A program made the translations under genes and the position numbers. The notes beneath the pieces are model-generated. The model searched no databases. It had not been told where the DNA came from and saw only the letters and a program-made list of their open reading frames with translations. From positions 30,184,826-30,248,825 of the forward strand of contig CM041115.1 in assembly GCA_023079485.1 (NCBI GenBank): DNA of 64,000 nt. Reading direction: 5' to 3'. Of this stretch, positions 1 through 11,459 are shown in pieces. Every line of letters starts with the position of its first letter. Position 1 is the first letter of the stretch. Source of the stretch: Archilochus colubris (lineage: Eukaryota; Chordata; Aves; Apodiformes; Trochilidae).

Positions 1-103
1 CTGGGTCCGTATGTGTCCCTGAATCATCGCTGAAGCTGGAACGGCGACATAGTGACACATACTGCCCGTACCGTAATGGGTTTCCTCCAGCTGTGGCCCT
101 TGT
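1..103 (-). other. Possible internal coding exon of a minus-strand gene (cut by window edge)
   Basis: Read on the minus strand, a purine-poor tract (complement of 125-142) is followed by ...GCTACAG at 104-109 and then by a CpG-rich segment running to the window edge. CpG is rare elsewhere here but occurs about six times in these 103 bases, as expected for coding sequence or an unmethylated island. Two minus-strand frames stay open throughout. One, starting at the acceptor, includes RYGQYVSLCRRSSFSDDSG, a basic, serine-rich stretch. A second AG at 91-92 could serve instead. I do not recognise the protein, and the donor site would lie outside the window. A plus-strand frame (3-178) is also open, so strand is not certain. 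This is inferred from splice-like signals and composition only. Confidence 0.33.
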
Positions 104-142
104 CTGTAGCAAAGTCGGTAGACAAGGGGGGGAAAAAAAGGA
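104..142 (-). promoter_or_regulatory. Candidate 3' splice site (polypyrimidine tract plus AG)
   Basis: On the minus strand a run of seven T and seven C residues lies about 20-37 bases upstream of a CAG acceptor (AG at 104-105). This is the usual spacing for a vertebrate intron end. It supports the possible exon at 1-103 but is not proof, since tracts like this also occur by chance. Confidence 0.33.
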
Positions 143-1414
143 TCTAAAGTTGTATTCTAAGAAAAGGTGCTGGTAGCAGGGAGAAGAGCTGGTGCAGTGC
201 AAGGTGCAACTGGAACTCTGGGAGGCTGGAGCAGCCTTGCAGCTGGTGTGGAAGGGGTATTGGGATGAGATGACAGGAGCATGGTAAAATCCAGGCATGC
301 AGCAAGATGGAATAGTTGGGGAAAAGGGGTGAGAGAGGCCCATGTTCTACCTCTGCCCATTGTCAGACAAGTGTAACTGAATGCAGTAACGCCGTGCAAA
401 TTACAGACTCAGTCATTTTATTCTTGCTGAAAAAATGCAGCCGCACCAGGAAATATGTCCAGATGGCATTTTATCTCAGTAGCAATTTCTTAAAGTGCTA
501 CATGAAGGGCGTGAGTTCCCAGGTCCTTGCTATTACTTTGACAGAGTACTTCAATGTGTATTCAGTCTAGGTAGTTTTCACTTACTAGAGTTAGGAGTGT
601 TAATATCATACAAGATAACATTTTTAAAGGAGCTTTGCTCTATTGATTCAGGAGACATAAATTTGAGATAAATCCATTATTCGTGATTATCTGGTAACTT
701 CTATCATTGTAATGACAAGGGATTAAGCATTAGAGAATAAACATGATCCTCTTGGCTTGTGCAGTTAAATGGCATACAATGAAGATAGATAGTCAGACTA
801 GGTAAAAATTCTTTCTACACTTTAAGGATGTTTTAGGCTGGTGGTAAAATCTCAGTAGCTTAGCTGGAAACAGGATTGCACCTGAAAATCCCCTGGAAGT
901 CACTATGTTGGGTCCCCATTGCAGTGAGGTACTTGCTTCCTCTTCCTTTAAGATTACAAGAACTTACTGTATTTTTACTACACTGTGAAAAAAAAGACAC
1001 CAAAAAAACCAAAAAATTAGGAAACTAGCTGGTCCTCTGAGATTAGGGCCTGGTCCATAAAGAAAATGTTTCCAGAGACCAGGGAATTACTGTGTTTTGT
1101 TATATATCTTTGAAAGTTTTTTGAGCATAGAAGTCCCATTTTCAGGAAATTTAAAATTTAAATATGAAAATTTAAACTCTGCTCACATTTGACTTGGTTT
1201 ATATTCTGTAACAGAAGTGTTAGGTTCAGATAACAACCAAAATTAATAAGATAATGGTGATAATCACTTTTAAAATATGTACTGAAAGCATTTCACATGT
1301 AATGTTGTGGCCTTCCTCTTCACTCTTCTTTGACAGAGGGGGGAGATAAGTTTACAGAGGTGCATCTAAAATGGCAGCATCTAAATCTAAAATGTTTACA
1401 GCATCCTCTACATC
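143..1414. other. Unique AT-rich non-coding sequence
   Basis: No recognisable gene or repeat. Open frames of up to 84 codons at 157-570 occur on both strands and show no recognised motif. A-rich patches lie near 988-1018. Confidence 0.6.
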
Positions 1415-2549
1415 AGTGTGTTTGAAAAGCCTTCAACACTGTCCCAAACAACATCCTGGTCTCCAAGCTGGTAAAATGTGGATTTGATGGATGGACCACT
1501 CGGTGGGTTAAGAGCTGGCTGGGTGGCTGCACCCAAAGAGTGGCTGTCGGTGGGTCCATGTCCAAGTTGAGGCCAGTGACAAATGGAGTCCCTCAAGGAT
1601 CAGTGTTGCGACCAATCTTGTTTAACATCTTTGTTGGTGACATGGATGGTGGCACTGAGTGCACCCTCAGCAAGTTCACTGATGACCCCAAGCTCTGTGG
1701 TGTGGCTGACACACTGGAGGGAAGGGATGCCATCCAGAGGGACCTTGACAGGATGGAGAGGTGGGCCCATGCCAACCTCATGAAGTTCAACAAGACGAAG
1801 TGCAAGGTTGAGGCAATCCCAAGCACCGAATAGGCTGAGCAGTGAGTGGCTTGAGAGCAACCCTGAGGAAAAGGACTTGGGGGTGCTGGTGGATGAGAAG
1901 CTCAACACAAGCCATCAGTGTACACTTGCAGCCCAGAAAGCCAACCGGATCCTTGGCTGCATCAAGCGAAGTGTGGCCAGCAGGTCCAGGGAAGTGATTC
2001 TCCCCCTCTACTCTGCTCTCCTGAGACCCCACCTGGGGTACTGCATCCAGGTCTGGAGCCCCTTTCACAGGAGGGACATGGACGTGCTAGAGTGTGTCCA
2101 GAGAAGGGCCATGAGGATGATCAGAGGGCTGGAGCACCTCTCCTATGAAGCCAGACTGAGAGAGTTGGGGTTATTCAGTCTGGAGAGGAGAAGGCTCTGA
2201 GGAGACCTCATTGTAGCCTTCCAGTATCTGAAGGGGGCCTACAAGAAAGCTGGTGAGGGACTTTTTAGGATATAGGTAATGACAAGACTAGGGGGAATGG
2301 ATTCAAACTAGAGTAGGGTAGATTTGGATTGGAAGCAAGGAACAAATTCTTCACCATGAGGGTGGTGAGACACTGGAACAGGTTGCCTGGAGAGGTGGTG
2401 GCAGCTCCATCCCTGAAGTTTTTAAGGCCAGGCTGGACAGGGCTCTGAGCAACCTGACCTAGAGGGAGGTGTCCCTGCCCCTGGCAGGGGGGTTGGAACT
2501 AGATGATCTTAAAGGTCCCTTCCAGCCCTGAAAATTCTATGATTCTGTG
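1415..2549 (+). mobile_element. CR1 LINE, 5'-truncated copy with 3' terminus
   Basis: A 5'-truncated CR1 non-LTR retrotransposon. It begins inside the reverse transcriptase ([15 protein letters not shown]) and runs through the ORF2 C-terminus and the short 3' untranslated region. It ends in the CR1 octamers ATTCTATG (2534-2541) and ATTCTGTG (2542-2549). The conserved C-terminal phrases are readable ([51 protein letters not shown]), so this is one of the better preserved and probably younger copies here. It cannot move by itself: about two thirds of ORF2 is missing and the frame is broken. A short A-run follows the tail. No clear target duplication is visible, which is normal for CR1. Confidence 0.96.
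1426..2470 (+). pseudogene. CR1 ORF2 remnant: reverse transcriptase and C-terminal region
   Basis: In the intact element ORF2 encodes the endonuclease/reverse transcriptase that copies CR1 RNA at the target site. Here the RT segment is open from 1426 to 1833. It includes the GVPQGSVL motif and the catalytic box, which reads FTDD (1675-1686) instead of the usual F/Y-A-D-D. About 15 bases appear lost near 1810-1830, shifting the frame. The next segment stays open to a TGA at 2198-2200 and is followed by further stops. The changed active-site box, the frameshift and the stops show a dead gene. The antisense and out-of-frame open frames over 1593-2148 are shadows of it. Confidence 0.93.
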
Positions 2550-2559
2550 GAAAAAAAAA

Positions 2560-2924
2560 AGCAAGCTAATGATTCTCAAATGAACTGAGCATTCACAAGT
2601 CTAACTGGAACTCAAAGATTAAGTACAGACACCTACAATTTTTGCAAATGCAAGTCAGTTGTTTAATTATGTACTAGAAGAAACAAGAGGTGGTTCAGTT
2701 GCATGGTATTAGTTAAGCGTGGAAGCCTTAAAAGTGCTACAAGAGGAACTCAGTAATATGATGTGTGCTGAGTTAACATTTTAGAAAGCTTTTTGTTTCT
2801 CCAGCAGTTTATTTGCTATAGTATTGTACAAATAACCCACTAATCATATTCAAGAAGCTCTCAAGGGTTCTTTGAGGAAATCAGACCAGCAATGCTCTGG
2901 AGTGTCCATACACTTAAGCACATG
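2560..2924. other. Unique non-coding spacer
   Basis: AT-rich sequence between two CR1 remnants, with no feature recognised. Confidence 0.5.
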
Positions 2925-3178
2925 CCCACATCTGTGTGCTGCTGTGGGGCTAAACTCTGGGATCACAGAGACATGGCAGGAAAGCTCGTGTGACTGGAGA
3001 GCTGCTGTGAATAGATATGGGCCAGGACACTGGGGAGCAGAACTGGTGTTTCATGTGAGAGCAGCAGGGATATGTGGAGCTTTGTCTGGACTTCAGCAGT
3101 CATGAGATAGTGGATTCCAGGATCCTGAGGTAGGGGATAAGACACATATGCGGATCATAACCCTAGACTTCAGGATAT
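2925..3178 (+). mobile_element. CR1 LINE endonuclease fragment, sense
   Basis: A short CR1 ORF2 fragment on the plus strand. It carries the endonuclease phrase ITETWQESSCDWRAAV (from about 2960), matching the CR1 ITETWW...DW pattern around a metal-binding glutamate. A degraded stretch follows, corresponding to the region up to the GALSG/ELCLG position. After an internal gap comes a segment resembling the later ...RITTLDFR phrase (about 3125-3170). It is damaged by indels, has no 3' end, and abuts an antisense fragment of the same ORF2 region. Confidence 0.7.
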
Positions 3179-3500
3179 CAGTTGGCTCCTCATCCATTCC
3201 CAGGCAGAGCTCTGTGCACTCCAGCTGGTCACTGACATAGAGAGTGACACCCCTTCTTTGTCTCCTCTACCTGTCCTTCCTAAAGAAGCTGCATCCTCCC
3301 AATTCCAACATTCCAGGCATAGGGACCATCCCACCATGTCTCTGTGATGATCCCAATTCCAACATTCCAGGCATAGGGACCATCCCACCGTGTCTCTGTG
3401 ATGACAATAAGATCATAGACCTGCAGCCAGTTCTATCTCTAACTCCTGTTTGTTTATTCCCCATGCTACATGCATATATTTCCAATTTCATCTTCCAGTT
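3179..3500 (-). mobile_element. CR1 LINE ORF2 N-terminal (endonuclease) fragment, antisense
   Basis: On the minus strand this reads as the start of CR1 ORF2. MKLEIYACSMGNKQ (near 3491-3450) matches the CR1 phrase with SMGNKQ, then comes YDLIVITETWWDGPYAWN in a broken frame, and then the ELCLGMDEEP-like phrase near 3190-3225. It is interrupted by stops and by a 53-base tandem duplication. It lies tail-to-tail with the sense fragment at 2925-3178. The open frames on the plus strand here are shadows. Confidence 0.78.
3299..3404. repeat. 53-bp tandem duplication (two copies)
   Basis: Two consecutive near-identical units, starting CCCAATTCCAACATTCCAGG at 3299 and 3352 and differing mainly at one base (ACCATG versus ACCGTG). 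The unit lies within the antisense CR1 endonuclease remnant and repeats the segment coding for ...SQRHGGMVPMPGMLELG. It is a local duplication that arose after the insertion. Confidence 0.95.
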
Positions 3501-5345
3501 ACTCTCAATGACCTGTAAGATCTTCGGGTCATTCTTCTCTTTTATGTTGTCATTTGTAAAAGAAAAACTTGAAAATGCTAACTAAGGACATCTGGAAATG
3601 CCGCACAACAGCTGCACATGCGCACAACACATAAAAAATAGATAACACCTTGAGAGTATAACTCAATAAATCAGATATCCCTGGTATTGTTAACTTCTCA
3701 GAAAGAGTCTAGCCAGTCCTAAATCTTACAAACTTTTAGAAGCTAGGGTAATATAACTCCTACAGCCTACTGCAAAATTGTCCTCCAAAAGTTTGTCTGC
3801 CAGATGATGTGTTACTCAGCTTGAATAAACCTGAGACTTATTCCACAAGTGTTACAAAGTATTGATTCATTTCCTTCCAGTGTCTGGCTAAAGAGTGACT
3901 TGAGGAAAATGTAAAGTTTTGTCCTTAAATAAATATTGTGTATAAATGGGTCATGTCAGCAACACTCAGATTTCATGATTGCCTGGAGTGGGAACTGGGT
4001 AATGAGGCTTGTAATCTGCATTGGATTTGTAGCAGATATTTGTGTAGAGCAGTTTTGAATGTTTCAGAAAAATATGTGAACATCTGAAAGACTTGTGGAC
4101 CAGTCTCAGTAATGCCCTGAGTGTGGTTAAACCAAATCAGCATAATTGTTCTTCAGAGGATCTTTTATTATGTGTTACACATTTCACTCTACAAATAAAA
4201 GTTATTTCAGAAATGGAACAGAGCTTACCAGTAGGAGTAGTAGTAATAGATATAGTTTATAGAGATTATAGTTGAGTTTGGTTCCCATAATCCCTTTTTT
4301 CCTTGAGGAAAAAATAAAAAAGATTTGCTTCCTCAGGTTTGGTTTGACATTTTTGATTGACAGCAAAGCATGAAGGGAAGAATTTAAAGTACTACACACA
4401 CACAGAAAGATGGGGGGGTTGGGGAGGCAAAGGCTAAAACTGGGAAGATACAGGTTTGGCTTTTTTCTTTTTTTTTTTGGAGGGGTAACATGGCAATCTC
4501 TCTTCAAGAGGTAAGACAGTCATGATTTAAAGCCTCCTAAGTAGGAGAGATGCAAGAATACTGGGACATACAGCTTTCATGTCTAAAATAACAAAACCTG
4601 AAATACATAACCCTTGTAGAGAGTCATATAACTTTATCATCAGGTCCAGTCATGCCAAAACATCTCTGATCAAATGAAACTGTTGGGTCATCTTGGAAAT
4701 GTGATGCCAGCTGATGACTCCTAGGAAGTATACACACTCACACTCTCACCAAAAGGGATGTTACAGTGCAATTCTGTAGCTCTGTTAAAAAGATAGGTCT
4801 TCTTTTTTAAAAAAAAAGTCCTATTCCAGTATCATGAGTAGAATGCTGTGCTTCATAGAATTATTTCCTCCATTTCTTCTTTGCATTATCTATACAACAC
4901 TTATAGTAAAATAGGGTAGCTTGATGAAGTGGCAGGTTTTAGGAGAATATTATAGCTGCGTACAAATATGTTCAAGATGTAAACTGAAGCTAGACTATCT
5001 ATACTGGGGGGCTGTCAAACAATTCACCAGTCAGTTCCCTTAAAGCATGTAAGAATTTTGCCTGTTCAATGTGGAAGGCAGGGATTTTTTTGTTCCTGGG
5101 GGATTTTACTCCAACTCTGAAGTCAGTTAACTTCTGTTACTAGGACTATCAGACTTCCATTGGTGCCAGAAACCACAAACGTCTGGGACCAGTATGTCAG
5201 AGATTATTTCTGCTGAGTCAGCTCTCAATATAACAAATACCTTAAACCAGTAAGTGAAGCACAGAGACATTCTGTAACACAATGGGAACTGCACTGCAAG
5301 AAATTCTGAGCCCCTACCTAATGTTCATTTTTATGTTAATATGTA

Positions 5346-5372
5346 CAAACACACACACATATATATATATAA
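5346..5372. repeat. (CA)n(TA)n microsatellite
   Basis: A run of about six CA units passes directly into about seven TA units, ordinary vertebrate simple sequence. Confidence 0.95.
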
Positions 5373-6785
5373 TATTTAGAATAAAGTAGAAGAAATACCA
5401 TTATATGATTTCTAAGGTATCAAAGAAATTATTAAACCTGGTAAAGTAGAACTTAATTTCATTTAAAGGAATCATCAGAAATATATTGGATATTGAATGA
5501 AAAAAGTAAGTTGCTATTATTGAGTTTATATCACAATTTTTGTAAGTTACGTGATGATTGTAATAGGTAACATCCTCAGTTTATTTAAAACTACCCATCT
5601 TTCAATTTGTACACATACACTTACATGTAATGCTGTACTGCTGGCCACCAAACATACTAAAACTCATTCCTGGTCTGTAATTAAGGCTTTCCAATGCAGG
5701 TATCAACAATTAAAACTTAATAAGGCTGCAGAATAGTAAACCTGATTTATGTGCCATCACAGCTAAGCTTTACTATCCGAATCAAACACGTGTTCTTTCC
5801 TCAGTTGTAAGCAAAGTGTCAGTTACTTTGAACAGCACTGTTCTCTGATTTTCTCTGATTTACCTTATCTAGTAAATTCAGAATTGATACCAGATTTTTT
5901 TCAAGGTGTAGCACATGGACTAAGTTTGTTATAAAGCACAGAATGGAGCAATATTGCCTAAAAAAGGAATTACTAACACCAAACCAAGCTATAGGTGTAA
6001 TTAAAAGAGGGGAAAAAATCGGAAAAAATATTCCCAAGAACATTCTTATCACAACCATCCACTCATATTGTGTGTGTCTTTTTTTCTTAAGGTATTAAAC
6101 TTGTTACTTGTACCCTGTTCTATGTGTGTAATTTAGAGGGAATAAGTCTATATTAAGACATAGGCTGCTGTTAGGATTTCATTTTTACCATATATCTACT
6201 ACAGTTACCACAGCCATAAAAATAAGTGGGGTAGCAGCAGCAGCCACCATAGGAAGTAAAGCAGAGGAGACATCTTCTAACCCAAATTATTGTCCTAAGC
6301 TGCTGTGTCTCGTTTGTCTTCATAGCATCTGCATCCATGTGCATTGGTGTAATGTTTTCTGAGAATACTTAAGTCAAAAGACAGAAAGATTTTAAAATCT
6401 GTGAGTAGATCACTCTATTAATTCATTCTTGTATGCATATGAAATTAATATAGTTATTACAAAATACCATAATCAAGTCAGTTTTCTGCAAAATCTGGGG
6501 TGTTTATTTATAACAGAATATTTTTACAGATACAGAGAATAGCAAAAACGAAGTGCTTAAAATTTTACTTAAGGTACACTTTCTGATCAGTACCATGCCA
6601 TCACAACAAAAAGAGTTAAATTTTTTTAGATGGGTGGACTTAAACCTTAGTGTAAGCTATTTTATAAAACAGAGAAATACTTAGTGTTAGGCCAAATGAG
6701 AGCCTAGGTTATTATGTCTTCTCAGAAAAAAAGCAGAGGAACTTCTTTCTACCTTGTTTCTAAAAATCCATGTAATATTGATTCC

Positions 6786-6801
6786 TTAAAAAAAAAAAAA
6801 A
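6786..6801. repeat. Poly(A) run
   Basis: About 14 A residues then TAAAAC. No retroelement with a poly(A) tail was recognised upstream. Confidence 0.85.
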
Positions 6802-8440
6802 TAAAACTAGAGGGGGGTTGGGGAGGAAAGGCTACTACAAGTTCTTGAGAGGTAAGAAATTGTTTTGACAGTGTCATTATACTGATTTATGGATGTATCG
6901 TGCAGCTTCACTCAAGATCTAATTCTCAACCACTGCAAAGGCCTGAGGACTAGTGATTGCTGGAATCCTCCATGGATTACCCCTGATCCTTAGGGACGAT
7001 CCTTAGGGACATGAGAGCAATTGCAACTTAACTTCCAAATACATTTATGTAAACTGTGTGTCCTGCTTCAGAAAGCATAATCCACTACATGCACATATAA
7101 ACAGAATCTTTAAATATGCAACAGATGTTCTATTTTCTTGAAAAGCTCTTGAATTCATTGACAGGCCTTTGGCTAAACTGATGAATTAATTTGTTTGGGG
7201 AGGATTTCAAAAATCCTGTAATAATTCTTACCCTTACACATCTTGACTTCATTTCTGAGATCTGTGGCATGTGTTTTAAATGTTTTAACCTTTACTACTT
7301 TAATCAGGTAACATTTATTTCAGGGCTGGATGATGATCGGTCATTGAAAGATATAGTGGACTAGGAAATAAAATCCAATTTGTCAGTTAAGCAAACCACA
7401 TTTGAAACAAGAAGAAATCAGTCATATTACTGGATCACTGCAATGCTAAACAGTTTTGATGTCACCCCTTTCAAGAATACATAGTGCTGGAGTGCTAAGT
7501 ATTGCTGGTTGTAGTGCTGGTATGCAGAAACCACAGTTACCATGCTTACATGCAACAGATTTCTTGGGGTGGTTGGAATGCAAGCCTTTACCTCTATATT
7601 GGGATTTATTTCTGTAATTTTAGACTTTTTTTTTAATACCAACAGGCTAAGTATCAAATTAAACAGCAAGGGAATCAGTCTGAAAATGAAATTTTGTCTA
7701 AGCTGTTTGATTTGGAGAGGTCCCTGTGTTAATGCCTCTGATGCTATATACTAAACGATATCAAATAATTCAAGGTTTTTATAATGACATATATATTTGG
7801 TGGAGTGCAATAAAATATCCAGGTAAAACTGCATAATTTTTTTTGTCAGACAATTGGCAAGCCAGCCACCCACTCAATAAACCTTCATGTATTTTTTTAT
7901 TATAATGGGACAGTCACAGGTCCAAAAGTCTACAGTCTATAATATGTACGAATATATTACATTTATAAAGTTTTAATTTCTGATTAAAAACTTAAATAAC
8001 ACAGTCTAATCCATGACATTTGCTCATAAATCTAGGTTTACCCATATTTAGAAGAGTATGAGTAGATCTGTGCTACATGCTAATTAGAGAAGCTGACATC
8101 CATTCTGTAGTGTATAATGCTGTCTTGAGATTTTCTGATGGTGTTCTAAGTAAACTCTGCTTCATCAGTCAAAACTATGGACTTCAGAAAAGGTTGCAGG
8201 ATTAGATAGTACATAAAAAACCCCAGACCTGCCCATCTGATTTCAGCCTTCTGAAATAAACAACTCTAATTAAAAATCCATCTAGGTAGTTTATATTTGT
8301 TTGAGAGAGATCTGCAATTAAAGTTCCATAATCTTGGCTGGTCATATATTGGTTCTTAAATCTCTAACATGTAAATGCTGTTAATGAAGTGGAACTACTT
8401 TGCATTCGTGAAAAAATAGTTGAAAAATGAAAATTTACCA

Positions 8441-8478
8441 TCTTTTTTTTTCTTTTTCCTTTTTTCTTTCTTTTTTTT
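8441..8478. repeat. Polypyrimidine tract
   Basis: An uninterrupted T-rich pyrimidine run of about 38 bases. It could serve as a splice-site tract, but no AG with a coding-like exon follows closely, so it is listed as simple sequence. Confidence 0.85.
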
Positions 8479-8860
8479 ATATTCTTTATTTTCCAAGCTT
8501 CTCTGGGAACAAGAGACTTAGTAAGGCATGTTTTTCCCCTTCATTTGTTAATCAGATTCTTTCCTGACAGTTCCTCCGTGGGCTGTAATAGTATTAGCTA
8601 TCAGCTGACTAATGGAAGCCAAGCAAAATGCCTTGTAACTGCCTTCTCTCTTCCTTTCCTCTGATAATACCACTCATATTGACCTCTCCACCCACATGAG
8701 AAATTCTGTTAACATTTAGAAATGTAATTATAGCAGAGATTTTTAAAACTTGACCTGATAGAGTCCTGAACAATTTATTCTAACCAGAAATAAGGCATTC
8801 TTTCAGGAACAGGTTGGAGTATGAGCACACAGAACCTCTTCTGACTATCTTTGTCAAAAA

Positions 8861-8876
8861 ATTCTGTGATTCTGTC
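8861..8876 (+). mobile_element. Possible CR1 3' tail (two octamers)
   Basis: ATTCTGTG at 8861-8868 is followed by ATTCTGTC at 8869-8876, as at CR1 3' ends. GGAACAGGTTG, a CR1-like phrase, lies about 50 bases upstream, but the intervening sequence is not clearly CR1. It is either a badly decayed copy or coincidence. Confidence 0.4.
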
Positions 8877-10429
8877 TCCTTTCAGCTGATACTGGCACAC
8901 AGATATTATAAGAGGAGACTAGTAGATGATACAATCACATGTGTTTTGCAAAGCCATGTGGAAGAGTACAGTACATATGGTGCAATATAAAAGTCAAGAA
9001 CGAAAGTACAGAGTGCACACAGCTGAGTGGTATTTTATCCTGTGAACTGCCATACAGCTTGCACTAGAAGAACCAGAAGTCATTTTTGTCGGAGGTGTTT
9101 TAAAGGTACAATCTGTCAAAGTCTGTGAAAATCTCCTGGTGTATAATTTGTTTCGTATGTCATATTTTGCCCTCTGTTCCCACATCATAGGTGCTGTGGA
9201 ACAATTATTCCTGAGAAATGAACTACTTTTGTGTTATCCACTAAAGGGTATTTCCTGCAGAGGAAATCTACCTGGATCAGGATTGATGCTATGGTGCTAT
9301 CTCCATTGCAGTAAGAAGGCAAACAGATCTTGTGTTTTCGAGTAGCTCACCAGAAACGAACCTAGCCAACAGGAGAAATGCCTACAAGGATTTTTAAATT
9401 GTTGTCAGACAGTGTAGCTTACAAATACTAAGCACACTGCTGTATTTTATGAAAACAACTATATGATTACCCAATTCTCAACTGCTGTGTTGCCAACTTT
9501 GGAACATATTAGTGCAAAATAGGTGACAGGATAAACCTATAGCTGAAAAACAAATATACCATCAACTTTATAAAGTTGTGTTAACTAATTTAGCTAATCT
9601 GATATCAACAGAAAGACCCCAGCAAGGATGGATGTGCTTTCGTGTTTTTTCTGGCAGGGGTTGCATTGTGTTCTGTCCTTTTGAAATGACTGTTACCAGC
9701 CCAAGACAATGACACTGATAATTGCACCCAGTATGGCAGTTTACAGGTATATTATATTATTCAGTATCCAGTACCATGTGAATCTCCTAAACCATTATGC
9801 CAATACCTACCTATTTCATTGATATTGGTGCATATTTACTTTCAGTTCCATCATAGCTGTGGCCTCACGGAATGAGTGAGGGCCCAGACATTTGGACAGG
9901 ATGAAAAGACTTATCAGTATGCTTAGTTCCTACAGAATTAATATTTTTCCCTGAGAAAAAGAAAAAAGGTGTTTATTCTAATTGAGCAGTCATAAATGGC
10001 TGCCACTTTGAAACATTGCCTTAACTTTGCAGTTGACAAAGAAAAATGCTTAAGGCATTTTTCATGGAACTAACCATCGAAAAGTCTTCCAGTCACATCA
10101 CAATCCTATAATTTACAAAAGACTGTTTTCTGACTTTTGAGTAATAGAGTTAGCTGGGATGAAGACACAGATTAGGACCCCACTTTTGTTTCTTGCTTGC
10201 CGTCCTTTTTGCCTATTTTCTTCTGACCTCAGAAAAGATACCTAGGATAAGAGGGGAGCTAGAGTTAGGGACTGCACACTTTTGAAAAGAGGTGGAAGAA
10301 ATCACAGAACTGAAAGACACATTCATATGTGTATTTACTGATTTACAAAAATTATTTATGTCTAAGCTTCCTACAGATGGAGCTATAATGCTGTTTGTAA
10401 GGGCCTGTTTTCTTTCACAACAGATAAAG
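8877..10429. other. Unique non-coding sequence
   Basis: AT-rich with no recognised gene or repeat. The 120-codon minus-strand frame at 10213-10575 extends into antisense CR1 and has no recognised motif. Confidence 0.55.
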
Positions 10430-11459
10430 GGATGGTGTCTTGTGGATAAGGATATCCATTCAGTGCATAAGGATTTGGCTGGATGGTTGCACTCAAAGAG
10501 TAGTGGACAATGGCTCAATGTGTGAATGTAGATGAATGACAAGTGGTGTTCCTCAGGGACCGGTTTTGGGACCAATGCTGTTTAACATCTTTGTCGGAAA
10601 CAGGGACAATGGGATTGAGTGCACCCTCAGGATGTTTGCTGACGACACCAAGTTATGTAGCATGGTCAACACACTTGAGGGAGGAAATGCCATCCAGAGG
10701 GACCTTGACAGGCTTGAAAGATGGGTGCATGCAAAGCACATGAAGTTCAATAAGGCCAAGTGCAAGGTCCTGCATCTGGGTTGGAGCAATCCCAAGCACA
10801 AATACAAGTTGGGCAGAGTATGGATTTGCTCTGAGAAGAAGGACTTGGAGTTGCTGGTTGATGAGAAGCTCAACATGATCTAGCAATGTGCACTGTGATC
10901 AGCAGGTCAAGGGAGATGATTCTCCCCTCTGCTCTCATGAGGCCCCACCTGGACTACTGTGTCCAGTTTTGGAGCCCCAGCAGAAGAAGGACACAGAGCT
11001 GTTGGAGCAAGCCTAGAGGAGGGACATAATCGGAGAGGGCTGGAGCACCTCTCCTATGAAGATAGGCTGAGGGATTTGGGTTTGTTCAGTCTGGAGAAAC
11101 AAAGGCTCTGGGGAGACCCTCTATCTACCTGTTAGTACCCAAGTGGGGCCTACAGAAAGATGGGGTGGGGCCTCTTATAATGGCATATAGTGATAGGACA
11201 GGGGGTAATGATTTTAAACTGAACAAGGTTAAATTTAGGTTAGACACTGGAAGGAAATTATTTAATTTGAAGGTGGTGAGACAGTGGCACAGGTTACCCA
11301 GGGAGGTTGTGGATTGCCCATCTCTGGAAGTGTTAAAGGCTAGGCTGGATCAGAGTCTCAGCAACCTGTTCTACTGGAAAGTGTCAGTGGTCTTGGCAGG
11401 GGGGTTGGAACTAGATAATCTATAAGGCCCCTCTCAATCCATACCATTATATAATCTCC
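10430..11459 (+). mobile_element. CR1 LINE, 5'-truncated copy with 3' end
   Basis: A 5'-truncated CR1 starting within the reverse transcriptase (LDGCTQRV-like region near 10475) and running to a decayed terminus near 11459. There the octamer is no longer exact (ATTATATA). Upstream of it the usual GGGGGGTTGGAACTAGAT phrase (about 11398-11415) is still visible. The spacing after LVDEKLNMI (about 10883) shows an internal deletion of roughly 70 bases relative to the copy at 1415-2549. It is more diverged overall than that copy. Confidence 0.94.
10536..11425 (+). pseudogene. CR1 ORF2 remnant: reverse transcriptase with intact FADD box
   Basis: The frame from 10536 to 10883 carries the RT motifs GVPQGPVLGPMLFN, then FADDTKLC with the catalytic Asp pair FADD at 10635-10646, then LERWVHAKHMKFNKAKCKVL. 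It ends in a TAG followed by a deletion and frame changes. A final open segment at 11165-11425 holds the C-terminal VVRQWHRLPREVVDCPSLEV phrase. The catalytic residues survive but the gene is fragmentary and non-functional. Open frames antisense to it at 10553-10886 are shadows. Confidence 0.92.

Larger units (their letters stand above)
3501..8860. other. Unique AT-rich non-coding tract
   Basis: About 5.3 kb with no recognised gene or interspersed repeat. It contains short simple repeats (listed separately where clear), a 13-base duplication ATCCTTAGGGACG near 6987-7011, and scattered open frames of at most about 101 codons (for example the minus-strand frame 4202-4507, which runs through a homopolymer-rich stretch). 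None shows domain-like composition. Confidence 0.6.

Noticed and set aside
4853..4866. TTCATAGAATTATT as an antisense CR1 end
   Set aside because: Only one octamer-like unit, and the following sequence is not CR1.
10213..10575. 120-codon minus-strand frame
   Set aside because: About a third is antisense to CR1, and the rest has no recognisable motif.
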